Shown here: piece by piece, positions 54,785 to 63,187 of the stretch
Position numbering within the stretch: position 1 is the first letter of the stretch
Layout of the letters: every line of letters begins with the position of its first letter
Origin: Aporhodopirellula aestuarii
GTDB lineage: Bacteria; Planctomycetota; Planctomycetia; Pirellulales; Pirellulaceae
Direction of reading: 5' to 3'
DNA: 64,000 nt
Assembly (NCBI RefSeq): GCF_023701485.1
Contig: NZ_JAMQBK010000083.1
Location: 110,607 to 174,606, forward strand
Translations under genes and position numbers: made by a program
Notes under the pieces: generated by a model
The model's database searches: none
The model's input: the letters and a program-made list of their open reading frames with translations, nothing else
What the model was told of the DNA's origin: nothing

Positions 54785-55093
54785 GTCACCATTTCCTACT
54801 AGAAAGAGGACGGCGTGATCCGACTTCACTCAGGCGATGAACGCGGTCTTGTCCCGCGAAGCGAAAGAAGAAAGAGATTCGCGCCATGCTGATCGATAAA
54901 ATGGTGCCTGGGATGAAGTGAAACGCCAGCATGGTTCGACAGCACACCGCATACCAGAATCTGAGATCAGCTCAAATCACGCCCTCAAAGGGGGCAAATG
55001 GTGGGTTAACCGGACACGCGCAAGTACCGGGACTTGCACGGCCACGGCAAGACTGCTCGCCAAGTAAAACCAGTTCACTGTCCATCGTCTCCC

Positions 55094-55146
55094 ATTTGCT
55101 CCGCAAATGGCCCCCACAAAGCCATCCATTTGCTGAGCAAATGGGC
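55094..55146. promoter_or_regulatory. Two perfect 8-3-8 palindromes, 34 bp apart
   Basis: CCATTTGC-TCC-GCAAATGG (55094-55112) and CCATTTGC-TGA-GCAAATGG (55128-55146) are perfect dyads with identical arms. They lie ~90 bp upstream of the lipoprotein gene at 55235. Spacing of about three helical turns would suit two dimers on one face of DNA, or they are RNA hairpins. The rest of the 450-bp gap shows nothing recognisable. Confidence 0.55.
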
Positions 55147-55234
55147 GACAATCGATGCAGGGCTAGTCGTTTATCTTGGAGGAATGACGAACGCGCATCA
55201 CTCCTCAGACTTACATCGATTCTTTATCCGACTC

Positions 55235-55903
55235 ATGGAGACAAATTTGCGATCTCTGCGAACTTTCCTTGTCGCTCTTCTTATGTTAATGGCAAGTGCC
55301 GGCTGCGATAGCGCGGTTTTGGAATCTCCACTTGTCGATCCAGAGAAAGCGACGCGATTTCCGGGACTCGACGGCGCTTTCAAGTGCGTCGAATCTGGCA
55401 CGAAGAAGACGTCTTGGCTTCATATCGGATCGGCAGGCAGGGATTTTCCGTCCGGATTCCACAGGATCGTCTGGGTGGCGGAGTTCGGCGACTTTGGTCT
55501 GATATCGGTGCCGCTTGTTGGCTTCTTTGAGAAAATTGACGATCATTATTATCTGCACCTGCCATGTCCAGAAATAAGCGAAGAACTCGAAGAGCCGCAA
55601 AGCTTTCAACAATTCCCAGGTGGCTGGGATTCTGAAAGCGTTCGTCATTTTTCATTATTTCGAGTGAGCAGGTCGAGTGACGACATCGACATTGAGTTCC
55701 TCAACACCAGCTATGTTATCTCTCAGATCGAATTGAACTCTCTCAAGGGAACTATTCGAATCGACAAGCTTTCCCCTGACGACAACATGCCGAGCAAGTT
55801 TGCAACGATTACAGCTAAGCCAGCTGAACTACGGGAATACATTCAATCGGATTCGAGTGGAAAACTCTTCGAGCGCAAAATGCATTTTAAAAGAATCGAC
55901 TGA
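55235..55903 (+). CDS. Uncharacterised lipoprotein
   Basis: 222 residues from ATG 55235, chosen because it begins a lipoprotein signal (FLVALLMLMASAGC, then DSA); upstream codons are open but not signal-like. The mature part is a mixed beta protein (WLHIGSAGRDFPSGFHRIVW, YYLHLPCPEI, SVRHFSLFRVSRSSDDIDIE) with a conserved-looking N-terminal PEKATRFPGLDGAF. This resembles small planctomycete-specific lipoproteins of unknown role. First of five plus-strand orphan genes between repeats. Confidence 0.65.
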   Translation: METNLRSLRTFLVALLMLMASAGCDSAVLESPLVDPEKATRFPGLDGAFKCVESGTKKTSWLHIGSAGRDFPSGFHRIVWVAEFGDFGLISVPLVGFFEKIDDHYYLHLPCPEISEELEEPQSFQQFPGGWDSESVRHFSLFRVSRSSDDIDIEFLNTSYVISQIELNSLKGTIRIDKLSPDDNMPSKFATITAKPAELREYIQSDSSGKLFERKMHFKRID

Positions 55904-55917
55904 TCGGCGGATAATCA

Positions 55918-55985
55918 CAGAGGCATCGACGTCGCGGAGCAACGGAGGAGCGCAGCCGATGTTGAAGACTTTGGTTCCGCCATGC
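55918..55985. repeat. Dispersed repeat C, copy 1
   Basis: GGAGCGCAGCCGATGTTGAA followed by GACTTTGGTTCCGCC resembles segments at 58650 and 59460 (GAGCGNARCCGAYRCTCAAG consensus). It begins 15 bp after the stop codon of the lipoprotein gene. The match is partial, around 45-60 bp. Confidence 0.45.
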
Positions 55986-56072
55986 TATCTACCGGCGGAC
56001 GAAACAAGCAATTGAAGATACAAACCAAAATGGCCGCGACCGGTGACACCGGTCGGAACCGACAGGCAATTG

Positions 56073-56531
56073 ATGACCGACACCGCAAAGCCAACGGATC
56101 GCGCCGACCTCTTTTCGGCACCTCGCAAATACGACCTCTCGACAGCGATTGTGGTGACGACCGCATATGCCGCCGTGTTTGCATTGCTGCGCGCCATTAG
56201 CTTTCCCGCGATGGCAGCATTTCTCTTGGTCGCATTCTTCACATCGGTCGCATTGGGGCAAGCGGTTCTCTTTGGTGCCAAACATCCTCGCTCGGCGTCG
56301 GCGTTAGTTGGTTCTGCCTTCTTTGTCATCATGCTGATTGCCGAATGCATGCTAGGCCAACGCGGACGGGCGATCAACGCACTACCTTCAATGATTGCAT
56401 TCGGTTTGTTCTTTGGTGCTTTCTGGGGATATGTAGGTGGGGTCATTGTTGGATCCGTATTCATGGTCGCGCATGGGGTTCGATTGGTTCTCTCGCCACG
56501 TGAGTCTCCTCCGGATGCATCGCAAGAGTGA
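56073..56531 (+). CDS. Uncharacterised membrane protein
   Basis: 152 residues from ATG 56073. A polar head (TDTAKPTDRADLFSAPRKY) leads into four hydrophobic segments: STAIVVTTAYAAVFALLRAI, AAFLLVAFFTSVALGQAVLF, ASALVGSAFFVIMLIAECML and SMIAFGLFFGAFWGYVGGVI. The C-terminus is short and acidic. No family recognised. Upstream is repeat C copy 1; downstream is a tandem repeat array. Confidence 0.6.
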   Translation: MTDTAKPTDRADLFSAPRKYDLSTAIVVTTAYAAVFALLRAISFPAMAAFLLVAFFTSVALGQAVLFGAKHPRSASALVGSAFFVIMLIAECMLGQRGRAINALPSMIAFGLFFGAFWGYVGGVIVGSVFMVAHGVRLVLSPRESPPDASQE

Positions 56532-56633
56532 ACAACGGATTGATTTCCTTCTTTCTCCGAAATGCTTTCGATGGACGACGATATGAGAAAGAAAAGTTCC
56601 AGCACCTTCTACGGCAACACGCATTTTGCCGGA

Positions 56634-57010
56634 GTGACACCGGACGGCTCGCGCCGTTCCGCTAACAAGGTTAGGGACGATTCACTACCAGGAAACACAC
56701 GAAAGAAAACTCACTTACCGCTTTCGTGTCCCTCGTGTATTTCATAGTAAGCATCACACCCACCTTTACTCCGGCGACGCCACCCCACGGCTATCCGACG
56801 GAGGAAAGAAAAGGCGCCAGAATTTTTCATAGCCTTGCGATCTCATCGAGCGCGACACCGGACGGCTCGCGCCGTTCCGCTAACAAGGTTAGGGGCGATT
56901 CACAACCAGGAAACATACGAACGAAGACTCGCTCACCGCTTTCGTGTCCCTCGTGTATTTCGTGGTGAACACCACACCCACCATCACTCCGGCGCGTTGG
57001 TGCTCGGAAG
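56634..57010. repeat. Tandem array of the ~214-bp composite repeat, about two units
   Basis: Units begin with GACACCGGACGGCTCGCGCC at 56637 and 56853, 216 bp apart. Each unit contains, in order, the palindromic-element core arm (to CGTTCCGCTAACAAGG), TTCAC-ACCAGGAAACA, a CTTTCGTGTCCCTCGTGTAT-TTC(G)TGGT word, and CACACCCACC-TTACTCCGGCG. The second unit is incomplete. About 150 bp further on (57163) CAACTTGGGTAGAATCGATC recurs, as at the end of the second array. The 57010-57287 remainder shows no gene. Confidence 0.8.
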
Positions 57011-57287
57011 AGAAACTTTGTCGCGACTTTTTCATGAGGATGAGATCGCTGTATCGCTGCTTCCGAAACAGTGAACCACTACCACAGCCACTGTCACCAA
57101 GGGCGACCCCGCGTTCGCCGAATCAGTTCAGCCGAGGCAGCCCCCTAGAACATTCAACTTGGGTAGAATCGATCACACCTTTTCTTCTACGTGTCGCCTT
57201 CTGAAGTCAACGGTGGTTAGCGGAGGCTCGGTTACCGCCGTTGTTACTTGACTCAAAACACACCACGCATACGACAGGTCACCAGAT

Positions 57288-57776
57288 ATGAACGCACCTT
57301 TCCACGTCTTTGTCTTGGCCCTTGCGACACTTGTCCTTGCCCCCTGCGCATGTGCAGATAGCCCAAAATCGACACTTGAGTTTCGGCTGGCGGTCATAGA
57401 ACCAACCGATGGATACACGAAACATACAGTGCCGTCGAAAGACGAGACTATCTATGTTTCTCCCGACACGGTTGCGACAGGCATCGATATCGAAAAGGTA
57501 TCGTTTTACGACGATCCGAACGGCCAACCACTGGTCGGGTTTGTCCTGACCGATGACGGCAGCCAGCGTTTTTGGAATGCCACATCGACTAACGTTGGCA
57601 AGAAACTCGCTATTCTGCTTGACGGCAGGGTTGTTTCCGCACCGAACATCCTGCAAGGCATCAAGAAGCAAGGGGTGATTACTGGTGATTTTAACGATGA
57701 CGATCTAATGCGATTCTTTACGGCGATCGTGCTTCGTAAAATGCTCGCTACCGAAGCCCCCGAAGAAGGCGGATAA
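57288..57776 (+). CDS. Secreted protein resembling the SecD P1-head domain
   Basis: 162 residues from ATG 57288. Signal peptide to about residue 24 (LAPCACADS). The mature part begins TLEFRLAVIEP and continues PLVGFVLTDDGSQRFWNATS, NVGKKLAILLDGRVVSAPNI, VITGDFNDDDL. This is the order of the periplasmic P1-head region of SecD (fxlxxxGaxxfxxxTxxxxgxxlAIvLDgxvvSaPxi). Full SecD has membrane helices after it; here the protein ends. It may bind unfolded chains or be a domesticated domain. No secF or yajC nearby. Confidence 0.75.
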   Translation: MNAPFHVFVLALATLVLAPCACADSPKSTLEFRLAVIEPTDGYTKHTVPSKDETIYVSPDTVATGIDIEKVSFYDDPNGQPLVGFVLTDDGSQRFWNATSTNVGKKLAILLDGRVVSAPNILQGIKKQGVITGDFNDDDLMRFFTAIVLRKMLATEAPEEGG

Positions 57777-57867
57777 CTCGACGATTCAACCCGCGGTGCT
57801 AGGGTTTTGCTTGCCATATTTTGACGCACGAGACCGGCAACGTTATTCCAAAAATGAGGACGAAAGC

Positions 57868-58605
57868 ATGATACGACTTCTCTGCACATCTATTGCCTGC
57901 TTCTGCCTGCTTCAAGCACCGGCAATTGGCGATGAACCTGAATCGCCACATCCCTTGCGTGCTTTGTTTACACAGTCCGAGATGTCCGGAAACCGATCAT
58001 TCGTCGTCACAACAGTCACCTTTGCGAAACGCGGTGATATGGAACGTGAGTCGAAGGCGACCAGTCGAGTTTACTTAATGCCAAAAGAGGATGTGGTGGT
58101 CATCAATACGGATCGCTTGTGGTACAGATCGGAGCCTGATCGTGAAGCGGGTTGGACCACAAATGAGTCTGTCACCGACGTGCAACTGGTTCGGATTTTG
58201 GAAACGAAGGATGAACGGTACAGCAAATTGTCCACTCGAAATCACAACGTCTTCTGGTTTATACCGACGGCAAGCAACGCAGACTTCCTGCTAGCGAACT
58301 TCTTTCTTGAACCCGTTGCTGATGACGGAAAGCAAAGAGTGTTTTCGCTGAAGTTTGCCGACACTCCCAACGATGAGTACTGGAAAAACATGAAGGAACG
58401 CGGTCTCGAACTAACCGGCACGCTGCAGTTTGATGCCGCAACGGGCCTTCCCATCAAAGGCGAGATAAAGATGCTTCGAGATGGGTACCTTCGTGAGTAT
58501 CGTGTGACGATCGAGTCGCCTTCGATGGCTGTCCCTGCCAGTGCGTCCGTCGTCCCAAAAGAAGTCAAAGAGAAACTGGAGAAAAAGATCTCCCTAAGGC
58601 AATAG
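57868..58605 (+). CDS. Uncharacterised secreted protein
   Basis: 245 residues from ATG 57868, with a signal peptide (LLCTSIACFCLLQAPAIGDE). The mature part is beta-rich with regular alternation (FVVTTVTFAKRGDMERESKA, SRVYLMPKEDVVVINTDRLW, LTGTLQFDAATGLPIKGEIK). The pattern is compatible with a LolA/outer-membrane lipoprotein carrier-like sheet, but no motif settles it. Located 91 bp after the SecD-like gene on the same strand, perhaps cotranscribed. Confidence 0.55.
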   Translation: MIRLLCTSIACFCLLQAPAIGDEPESPHPLRALFTQSEMSGNRSFVVTTVTFAKRGDMERESKATSRVYLMPKEDVVVINTDRLWYRSEPDREAGWTTNESVTDVQLVRILETKDERYSKLSTRNHNVFWFIPTASNADFLLANFFLEPVADDGKQRVFSLKFADTPNDEYWKNMKERGLELTGTLQFDAATGLPIKGEIKMLRDGYLREYRVTIESPSMAVPASASVVPKEVKEKLEKKISLRQ

Positions 58606-58649
58606 TTACGTGCCGGTTAGACGTAACGATTCAAGCTTTGACATCACGA

Positions 58650-58760
58650 AGCGACGCATGAGCGCAACCGACGCTCAAGGCCTTGGTTCTAAAAGGCCGG
58701 TTGGCGGACTCGACCATCCAGCCCGCGATGTTGGAGTTTGCCCGAAACATCCCGATGCAC
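58650..58760. repeat. Dispersed repeat C, copy 2
   Basis: GAGCGCAACCGACGCTCAAG, GCCTTGGTT, then AAAAGGCCGGTTGGCGGACT aligns over ~110 bp with 59460-59585. It starts 45 bp after the stop of the preceding gene and ends upstream of the ankyrin gene. Confidence 0.55.
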
Positions 58761-58874
58761 GTGGCCGGCGAATTCCGGTGGTTGCAACAACTGGCTATTC
58801 CTCGCCGCCGCCCCTTGATCGGCGTTCCTCTGCACCAATATGGACACTCCACCTTGGAATCATCCGACCAGACA

Positions 58875-59426
58875 ATGCCAGCTGTCGACACACTCATTGA
58901 ACTGATCCGTGACCATCGGAGCATGGACGCGTTAAGAATGCTCGAGGCGTCTCCAGCGCTGGCCACGGAACACTCCGATCGACCGGGAGAACTTCACGGC
59001 GCTTCACCACTTCATTGGGCCGCACATCACAATGCCCCGGAAGTGTGCCAATGTCTCATCGAACACGGCGCAAATGTGAACGATTCGGCGAGTGCCTGGT
59101 GGCTGACACCACTCTCGTGGGGCGCCGACGCTGGGAGCGCCGAAGCCGTTGAAGTACTACTCAAATACGGTGCTGATGTCAATCAAGATGCAATTGTAGG
59201 AACAACGGCCCTTCACGCGGTCGCGATGGGTGGTTCAACGCAAGGTAAAGGGGATCCGAATGCGTATAAACGAACGGCTGAAATTCTGATCCGCAATGGT
59301 GCCGACATCAACCGGCGGACCAATAAGCATCGAACCCCGTTGGATGAAGCGATCGACAACGAAAACGATGCTGTCGCAAAAGTGCTGCGGCAACACGGAG
59401 CGTTGGCTTCCAATACCTCAAACTAA
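58875..59426 (+). CDS. Ankyrin-repeat protein
   Basis: 183 residues from ATG 58875; upstream codons are open but fall inside repeat C and are not protein-like. Cytoplasmic, no signal. Four or five ankyrin units: DALRMLEASPALATEHSD, ASPLHWAAHHNAPEVCQCLI-EHGANVND, LTPLSWGADAGSAEAVEVLL-KYGADVNQ, then TALHAVAMGG...TAEILIRNGADINR and TPLDEAIDNENDAVAKVLRQ-HGA. A protein-binding solenoid; partner unknown. Confidence 0.88.
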   Translation: MPAVDTLIELIRDHRSMDALRMLEASPALATEHSDRPGELHGASPLHWAAHHNAPEVCQCLIEHGANVNDSASAWWLTPLSWGADAGSAEAVEVLLKYGADVNQDAIVGTTALHAVAMGGSTQGKGDPNAYKRTAEILIRNGADINRRTNKHRTPLDEAIDNENDAVAKVLRQHGALASNTSN

Positions 59427-59459
59427 GAAAGGTGCAAAACAACGTAGGCATTGACATCT

Positions 59460-59585
59460 AGGAGCGAGGTACGAGCGGAGCCGATACTCAAGGCCATGCG
59501 TCAAGAAGGCCGGTGGGCGTGCCCAACGATCTAGCCTGTGGTGTTCGGGATCGTGCTTGTGTACCCCATGCCCGCATCGGCAAGA
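59460..59585. repeat. Dispersed repeat C, copy 3
   Basis: GAGCGGAGCCGATACTCAAG, GCCATGCGTC, AAGAAGGCCGGTGGGCGTGC aligns with the 58650 copy. It begins about 35 bp after the ankyrin stop codon and leads straight into the second tandem array. Confidence 0.55.
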
Positions 59586-59646
59586 ATCGCCGCGGCGGCG
59601 AAGCAAGGGTGCCGGTACTCCGTTACCACCTTAAGTTCTTTTCTAA

Positions 59647-60268
59647 CGTGACACCGGACGGTTCGCGCCGTTCCGCTAACATGGCAGGGTCGATTCACAA
59701 CCACGAACCACACGAAAACAACCACCCACCACTTTCGTGTTCTTCGTCGATTTCGTGGTGAAAACCATACCCACCATCACTCCGGCGACGCTAACCGACG
59801 GGCTACTCACGGAGAAAGAAAAGGGTGCAGCACCCACTGTGGCAACAGTCTCTTTTCCAACGTGACACCGGACGGCTCGCGCCGTTCCGCTAGCAAGGCA
59901 GGAGCGATTCACAACCACGAACCACATAAAAAAAACCACCCACCACTTTCGTGTTCTTCGTCGATTTCGTGGTAAAAACCACACCCACCATCACTCCGGC
60001 GACGTCAACCGATGGGCTACTCACGGAGAAAGAAAACGGTGCAGCACCCTCTACGGCAACAGTCTCTTTCCCAACGTGACACCGGACGGCTCGCGCCGTT
60101 CCGCTAGCAAGACAGGGGCGATTCACAACCACGCCCCACATGAAAGAAAACCACCCACCACTTTCGTGGCCTTCGTGTATTTCGTGGTGAAAACCATACC
60201 CACCATCACTCCGGCAACGCTAACCGACGGCTATCCGGCGTTTGCCAACTTGGGCAGAATCGATCGCT
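59647..60268. repeat. Tandem array of the ~214-bp composite repeat, three units
   Basis: CGTGACACCGGACGG begins at 59647, 59861 and 60075, exactly 214 bp apart each time. Units contain the 24-bp palindromic core arm, ACAACCACGAACCACA, CCACTTTCGTGTTCTTCGTC-GATTTCGTGGT, ACCATCACTCCGGCGAC and CTACTCACGGAGAAAGAAAA. The third unit is shorter and ends with CCAACTTGGGCAGAATCGAT (60248-60267), shared with the end of the first array. No ORF of note inside. The 60269-60455 stretch holds nothing else. Confidence 0.9.
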
Positions 60269-60455
60269 CGTCAGCAAGACCTCGAATCCACCCTCCGGCC
60301 CCGCTGAGTCCCCAAGAAACAAGTTCCGATAAAGATACAAGACTCCTGTCCCCTTTTCTTCACCGCCGCGGATAGCAGGGTCTAGCTCGCTGCAAACAAT
60401 TTGGTTTCATCCATGGTGTCGCTCGCGTATTGGAAAGCGAGAAGAGCAGGTTTAG

Positions 60456-62024
60456 CTAGTTCACCGGTTCGAACTCACCGGGACGCCAGGTCTTGTCGAA
60501 CCAGGGCTCGAGCGGACCGTAGAGGCGAAGCAGTGGGTACCATCCCTTGTTCGGAACGGTCTGAATCCAGTTATGTTCCTTGCCGGCTGGTGGCTCGGGT
60601 CCGAAATACAGCGTGACCGATCCGTCCTCATTTTCGACAAGATTGTCTCGTTTGTTGTTTTTGCTTGGGAAAGGCTGACTGGTCTGCAACTCGGAGCGAG
60701 TTTGAGGATCGTAAATCACCACCGACCAAAAATCTTTGGCCGGTACGTTAGCGGGGATCCTCAATGTGTATTTCTTTCCGCCGTCGAGGTAATCGCCGTC
60801 TTTGTCGGTGGTGATGTAGGCGTACTGCGAGCCTTTGCCGACCATCTTCAGTACCATGGCGGGTGTGTTCACCGTTGCCTGATAGAAGAACAGGGTGCGG
60901 GCATCGAGGTTGCGACCACCCTTCCCGTTGTCGGCGAGCCATTGGTAATCGCCGCCGATAAACGCCGTGCCCCACTTGCTGTCGGGATAATATTGAACGC
61001 CTTCGAGTCGCGGCTGAAAGACGATAGCGCGGGCGGTGGCATTGCCGACGGCAACGGCGTCGGTGAGGATCTTTTTCTGACGCGCGTTCGGATCGAACGG
61101 CTTGCCTTTGTGAATGCCGACCGAAGCGAACAAACCACGCAATTCCGGATCGAGAAACGAAACCGGCTCTCGCTGGATGACGTGGTTGAGTTCCTCGTAG
61201 AATTCGTAGTTGTTGGCGTGAACCGTATTCCAGAACCGCTGCGACCCCGAGGTGAACTCCATCTTGGGCGGGTTCGATGCGTTGGCCAGCGGGTAAACCT
61301 TGAGCCCCTGCTTGAACATGGCCGTCGCGGCGTCCGGCTTTCCATCGACCAGAAAGCCGCGGAGGATCAACCAGTTGACGTAGCTGGGGGATTTGACAAC
61401 GAAGTACGTCTGGCCGTCGATCTCTGCGGCCTTGCCACCGATGGGACCTTCCAGGTCGCCTTGATAACCCGGAGGTAGAATTAGATATTTGCCCCCCTTT
61501 CCTGCGTCCGGCCCAGGAACTCCCATGTCGATTACAAAGCGGAAGTAAGCATCATTGACCGTCCCGGGACCACAGTTGGCCGGGATCTCGATCACGGTGG
61601 GTCCGTCCTTTTCGAGGTTGAGGAATGCAGAGGCATAGACCGTGTCGGTGTTGGCGGTCAGGAATAACGGCGCGGAGTCCGCGAGCTTGTCAAACACGAC
61701 CACCTTGTGCGATGCATCGACTCCCAGATCAAGGTGGCCCAACCGCAAGCCCTCGATCGAAGTGGCGGGGATCCCACTAAGAAAAGTTTCCACACCGCGA
61801 ATATGCAGCAGGTTGTCGTACAGTTTCTCGACGGTTTCCTCATGCGGTCGCCCGTCGAAAAATTCCAAAGTGCCAATCCGAGTTTCCACACGGTCAGGCG
61901 TCATGACCTTCGCGGGAATGGGGTAGTTGTACCCGGGAGTTGGCGTTTGGGCGAAGCTCGGCGTTGCGGCCAGAACGGTTATTGCGACGGCAATTATGCA
62001 AAGGGTGATGCGTATCATTCTCAT
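60456..62024 (-). CDS. Secreted DUF1254/DUF1214 domain protein
   Basis: 522 residues. Signal peptide cut near residue 25 (ATPSFAQ). The N-terminal DUF1254 region is visible at FLTANTDTVYASAFLNLEKD-GPTVIEIP and GKYLILPPGYQGD; the C-terminal DUF1214 region at YTLRIPANVPAKDFWSVVIY-DPQTRSEL and GSVTLYFGPEPPAG, ending NKGWYPLLRLYGPLEPWFD. The family is widespread, exported and poorly characterised; one related set has been discussed as amine- or nylon-oligomer-related, but no reaction is firm. Adjacent DUF4440-like gene lies 50 bp upstream on the same strand. Confidence 0.9.
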   Translation of the reverse strand: MRMIRITLCIIAVAITVLAATPSFAQTPTPGYNYPIPAKVMTPDRVETRIGTLEFFDGRPHEETVEKLYDNLLHIRGVETFLSGIPATSIEGLRLGHLDLGVDASHKVVVFDKLADSAPLFLTANTDTVYASAFLNLEKDGPTVIEIPANCGPGTVNDAYFRFVIDMGVPGPDAGKGGKYLILPPGYQGDLEGPIGGKAAEIDGQTYFVVKSPSYVNWLILRGFLVDGKPDAATAMFKQGLKVYPLANASNPPKMEFTSGSQRFWNTVHANNYEFYEELNHVIQREPVSFLDPELRGLFASVGIHKGKPFDPNARQKKILTDAVAVGNATARAIVFQPRLEGVQYYPDSKWGTAFIGGDYQWLADNGKGGRNLDARTLFFYQATVNTPAMVLKMVGKGSQYAYITTDKDGDYLDGGKKYTLRIPANVPAKDFWSVVIYDPQTRSELQTSQPFPSKNNKRDNLVENEDGSVTLYFGPEPPAGKEHNWIQTVPNKGWYPLLRLYGPLEPWFDKTWRPGEFEPVN

Positions 62025-62074
62025 CGGATTGGTCGTGTTGTGATGGACAGCTTAAGGGAAGAGTGGAGACAAAA

Positions 62075-63187
62075 CTATTCAGCGGCAAGCTGATTGTTTT
62101 TCAAACTCACGAGCAACCATTGCTCGGTCTTGTCGCTTCCGAAGTGGATTAGTGCCGGGGCTTCATCCTTGGTCAGGTTGTACAATCCCGTCTCGATCAA
62201 ATTGGATTGGTTGCTACCGACCGAAAACACAAGCCTTTGGGTTTCTTGATCAACGGCACCCTGAACGACTTGCGTTTCGCCGGTCGCAGTATCGGTGTAG
62301 CTGCCGCGAATGATGCCTTCTTTGTTGACCGCTAATTGGATCGACACGTCGGATCGGGTACCAGCGGTCTTTGTGGGTGCAAACACGCCAAGTGGTAACC
62401 ATTCACCGTCGGCAGGTGCATCAGCTTCGGCACCGCTAATGCCGCTACCCATGCTGCTTCCGCCACCGCTGAAATCCCAAGATTCCACACAGCCTTCGCG
62501 AGGATTCCAGCCGATCAACTGAACACCCGATATCGTGGTCCCATCCACGCGAGTCGTCGTGTAGCTACGTTCCACAAAACTTTCGTCAGCCACCCACCCA
62601 AAATCCGCCTCAATACGATTGCCATGCTCCTCGGCAACCCATTGACCGATCAGCCCTCCCAAGTCGGCGGTGTCTTTCCTAGACACTTTGGACTCGACCC
62701 ATGTATCTCGCACCAAGGCCATCAACCATTTCCCATCAACCTTCACATGCACGACTTCATATTTGCTGAAACCAGGCGTGTCCGTTGGTGCTGGATCAAC
62801 CACAGCACGTCCATCCTCCATCACCGCAATTTCACTGAGTAACCGCAACGAGTCGATCACGATCCGAAGTGAAACGTCGGGGCTGTCCGCAAACAATTGG
62901 ACATAGCTCTGTTCAATCTCGTCGCGTCCAACAAACTTGACACCTGCTTCATCAACGAATTCGCCGTCCTCCGTACAAAACGCCGCGATTGCCTTTGCAT
63001 CTCGTTTATAAAACGCATTCTCAAATGCCACGGACTGCGCGCGAATCGCAGCCAAATCTTCCTCGTACTCTGTCTTCGCAACCAACATATGGCTCTTCGT
63101 TTCCCGAGACGCGGGCTCATCAGCAAACATGCCCACGCCCACATTTACAGCAACGAGAAGCGAGATAAGTCTTATATGATAGGTCAT
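62075..63187 (-). CDS. Secreted SnoaL-like/DUF4440 (SgcJ/EcaC-type) protein
   Basis: 370 residues from ATG 63187 (MTYHIRLISLLVAVNVGVGMF signal); a TTG four codons upstream is less likely. Residues ~40-165 form a SnoaL-like cone: QSVAFENAFYKRDAKAIAAF, CTEDGEFVDEAGVKFVGRDE, and a KYEVVHVKVDGKWLMALVRD strand pair. The second half repeats a looser beta pattern (IGQWVAEEHGNRIEADFGWV, IQLIGWNPREGCVESWDFSG-like). Such domains bind small hydrophobic ligands or catalyse isomerisation; function unknown here. Likely cotranscribed with the DUF1254 gene 50 bp downstream. Confidence 0.8.
   Translation of the reverse strand: MTYHIRLISLLVAVNVGVGMFADEPASRETKSHMLVAKTEYEEDLAAIRAQSVAFENAFYKRDAKAIAAFCTEDGEFVDEAGVKFVGRDEIEQSYVQLFADSPDVSLRIVIDSLRLLSEIAVMEDGRAVVDPAPTDTPGFSKYEVVHVKVDGKWLMALVRDTWVESKVSRKDTADLGGLIGQWVAEEHGNRIEADFGWVADESFVERSYTTTRVDGTTISGVQLIGWNPREGCVESWDFSGGGSSMGSGISGAEADAPADGEWLPLGVFAPTKTAGTRSDVSIQLAVNKEGIIRGSYTDTATGETQVVQGAVDQETQRLVFSVGSNQSNLIETGLYNLTKDEAPALIHFGSDKTEQWLLVSLKNNQLAAE

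Noticed and set aside
55903..59647. Integron gene cassettes with attC sites after each orphan gene
   Set aside because: The repeats after the stop codons lack consistent paired RYYYAAC/GTTRRRY simple sites, their spacing varies, and no integrase gene is in the window.
59647..60268. CRISPR array
   Set aside because: The repeat unit is 214 bp with no unique spacers between short repeats, and no cas gene is nearby.
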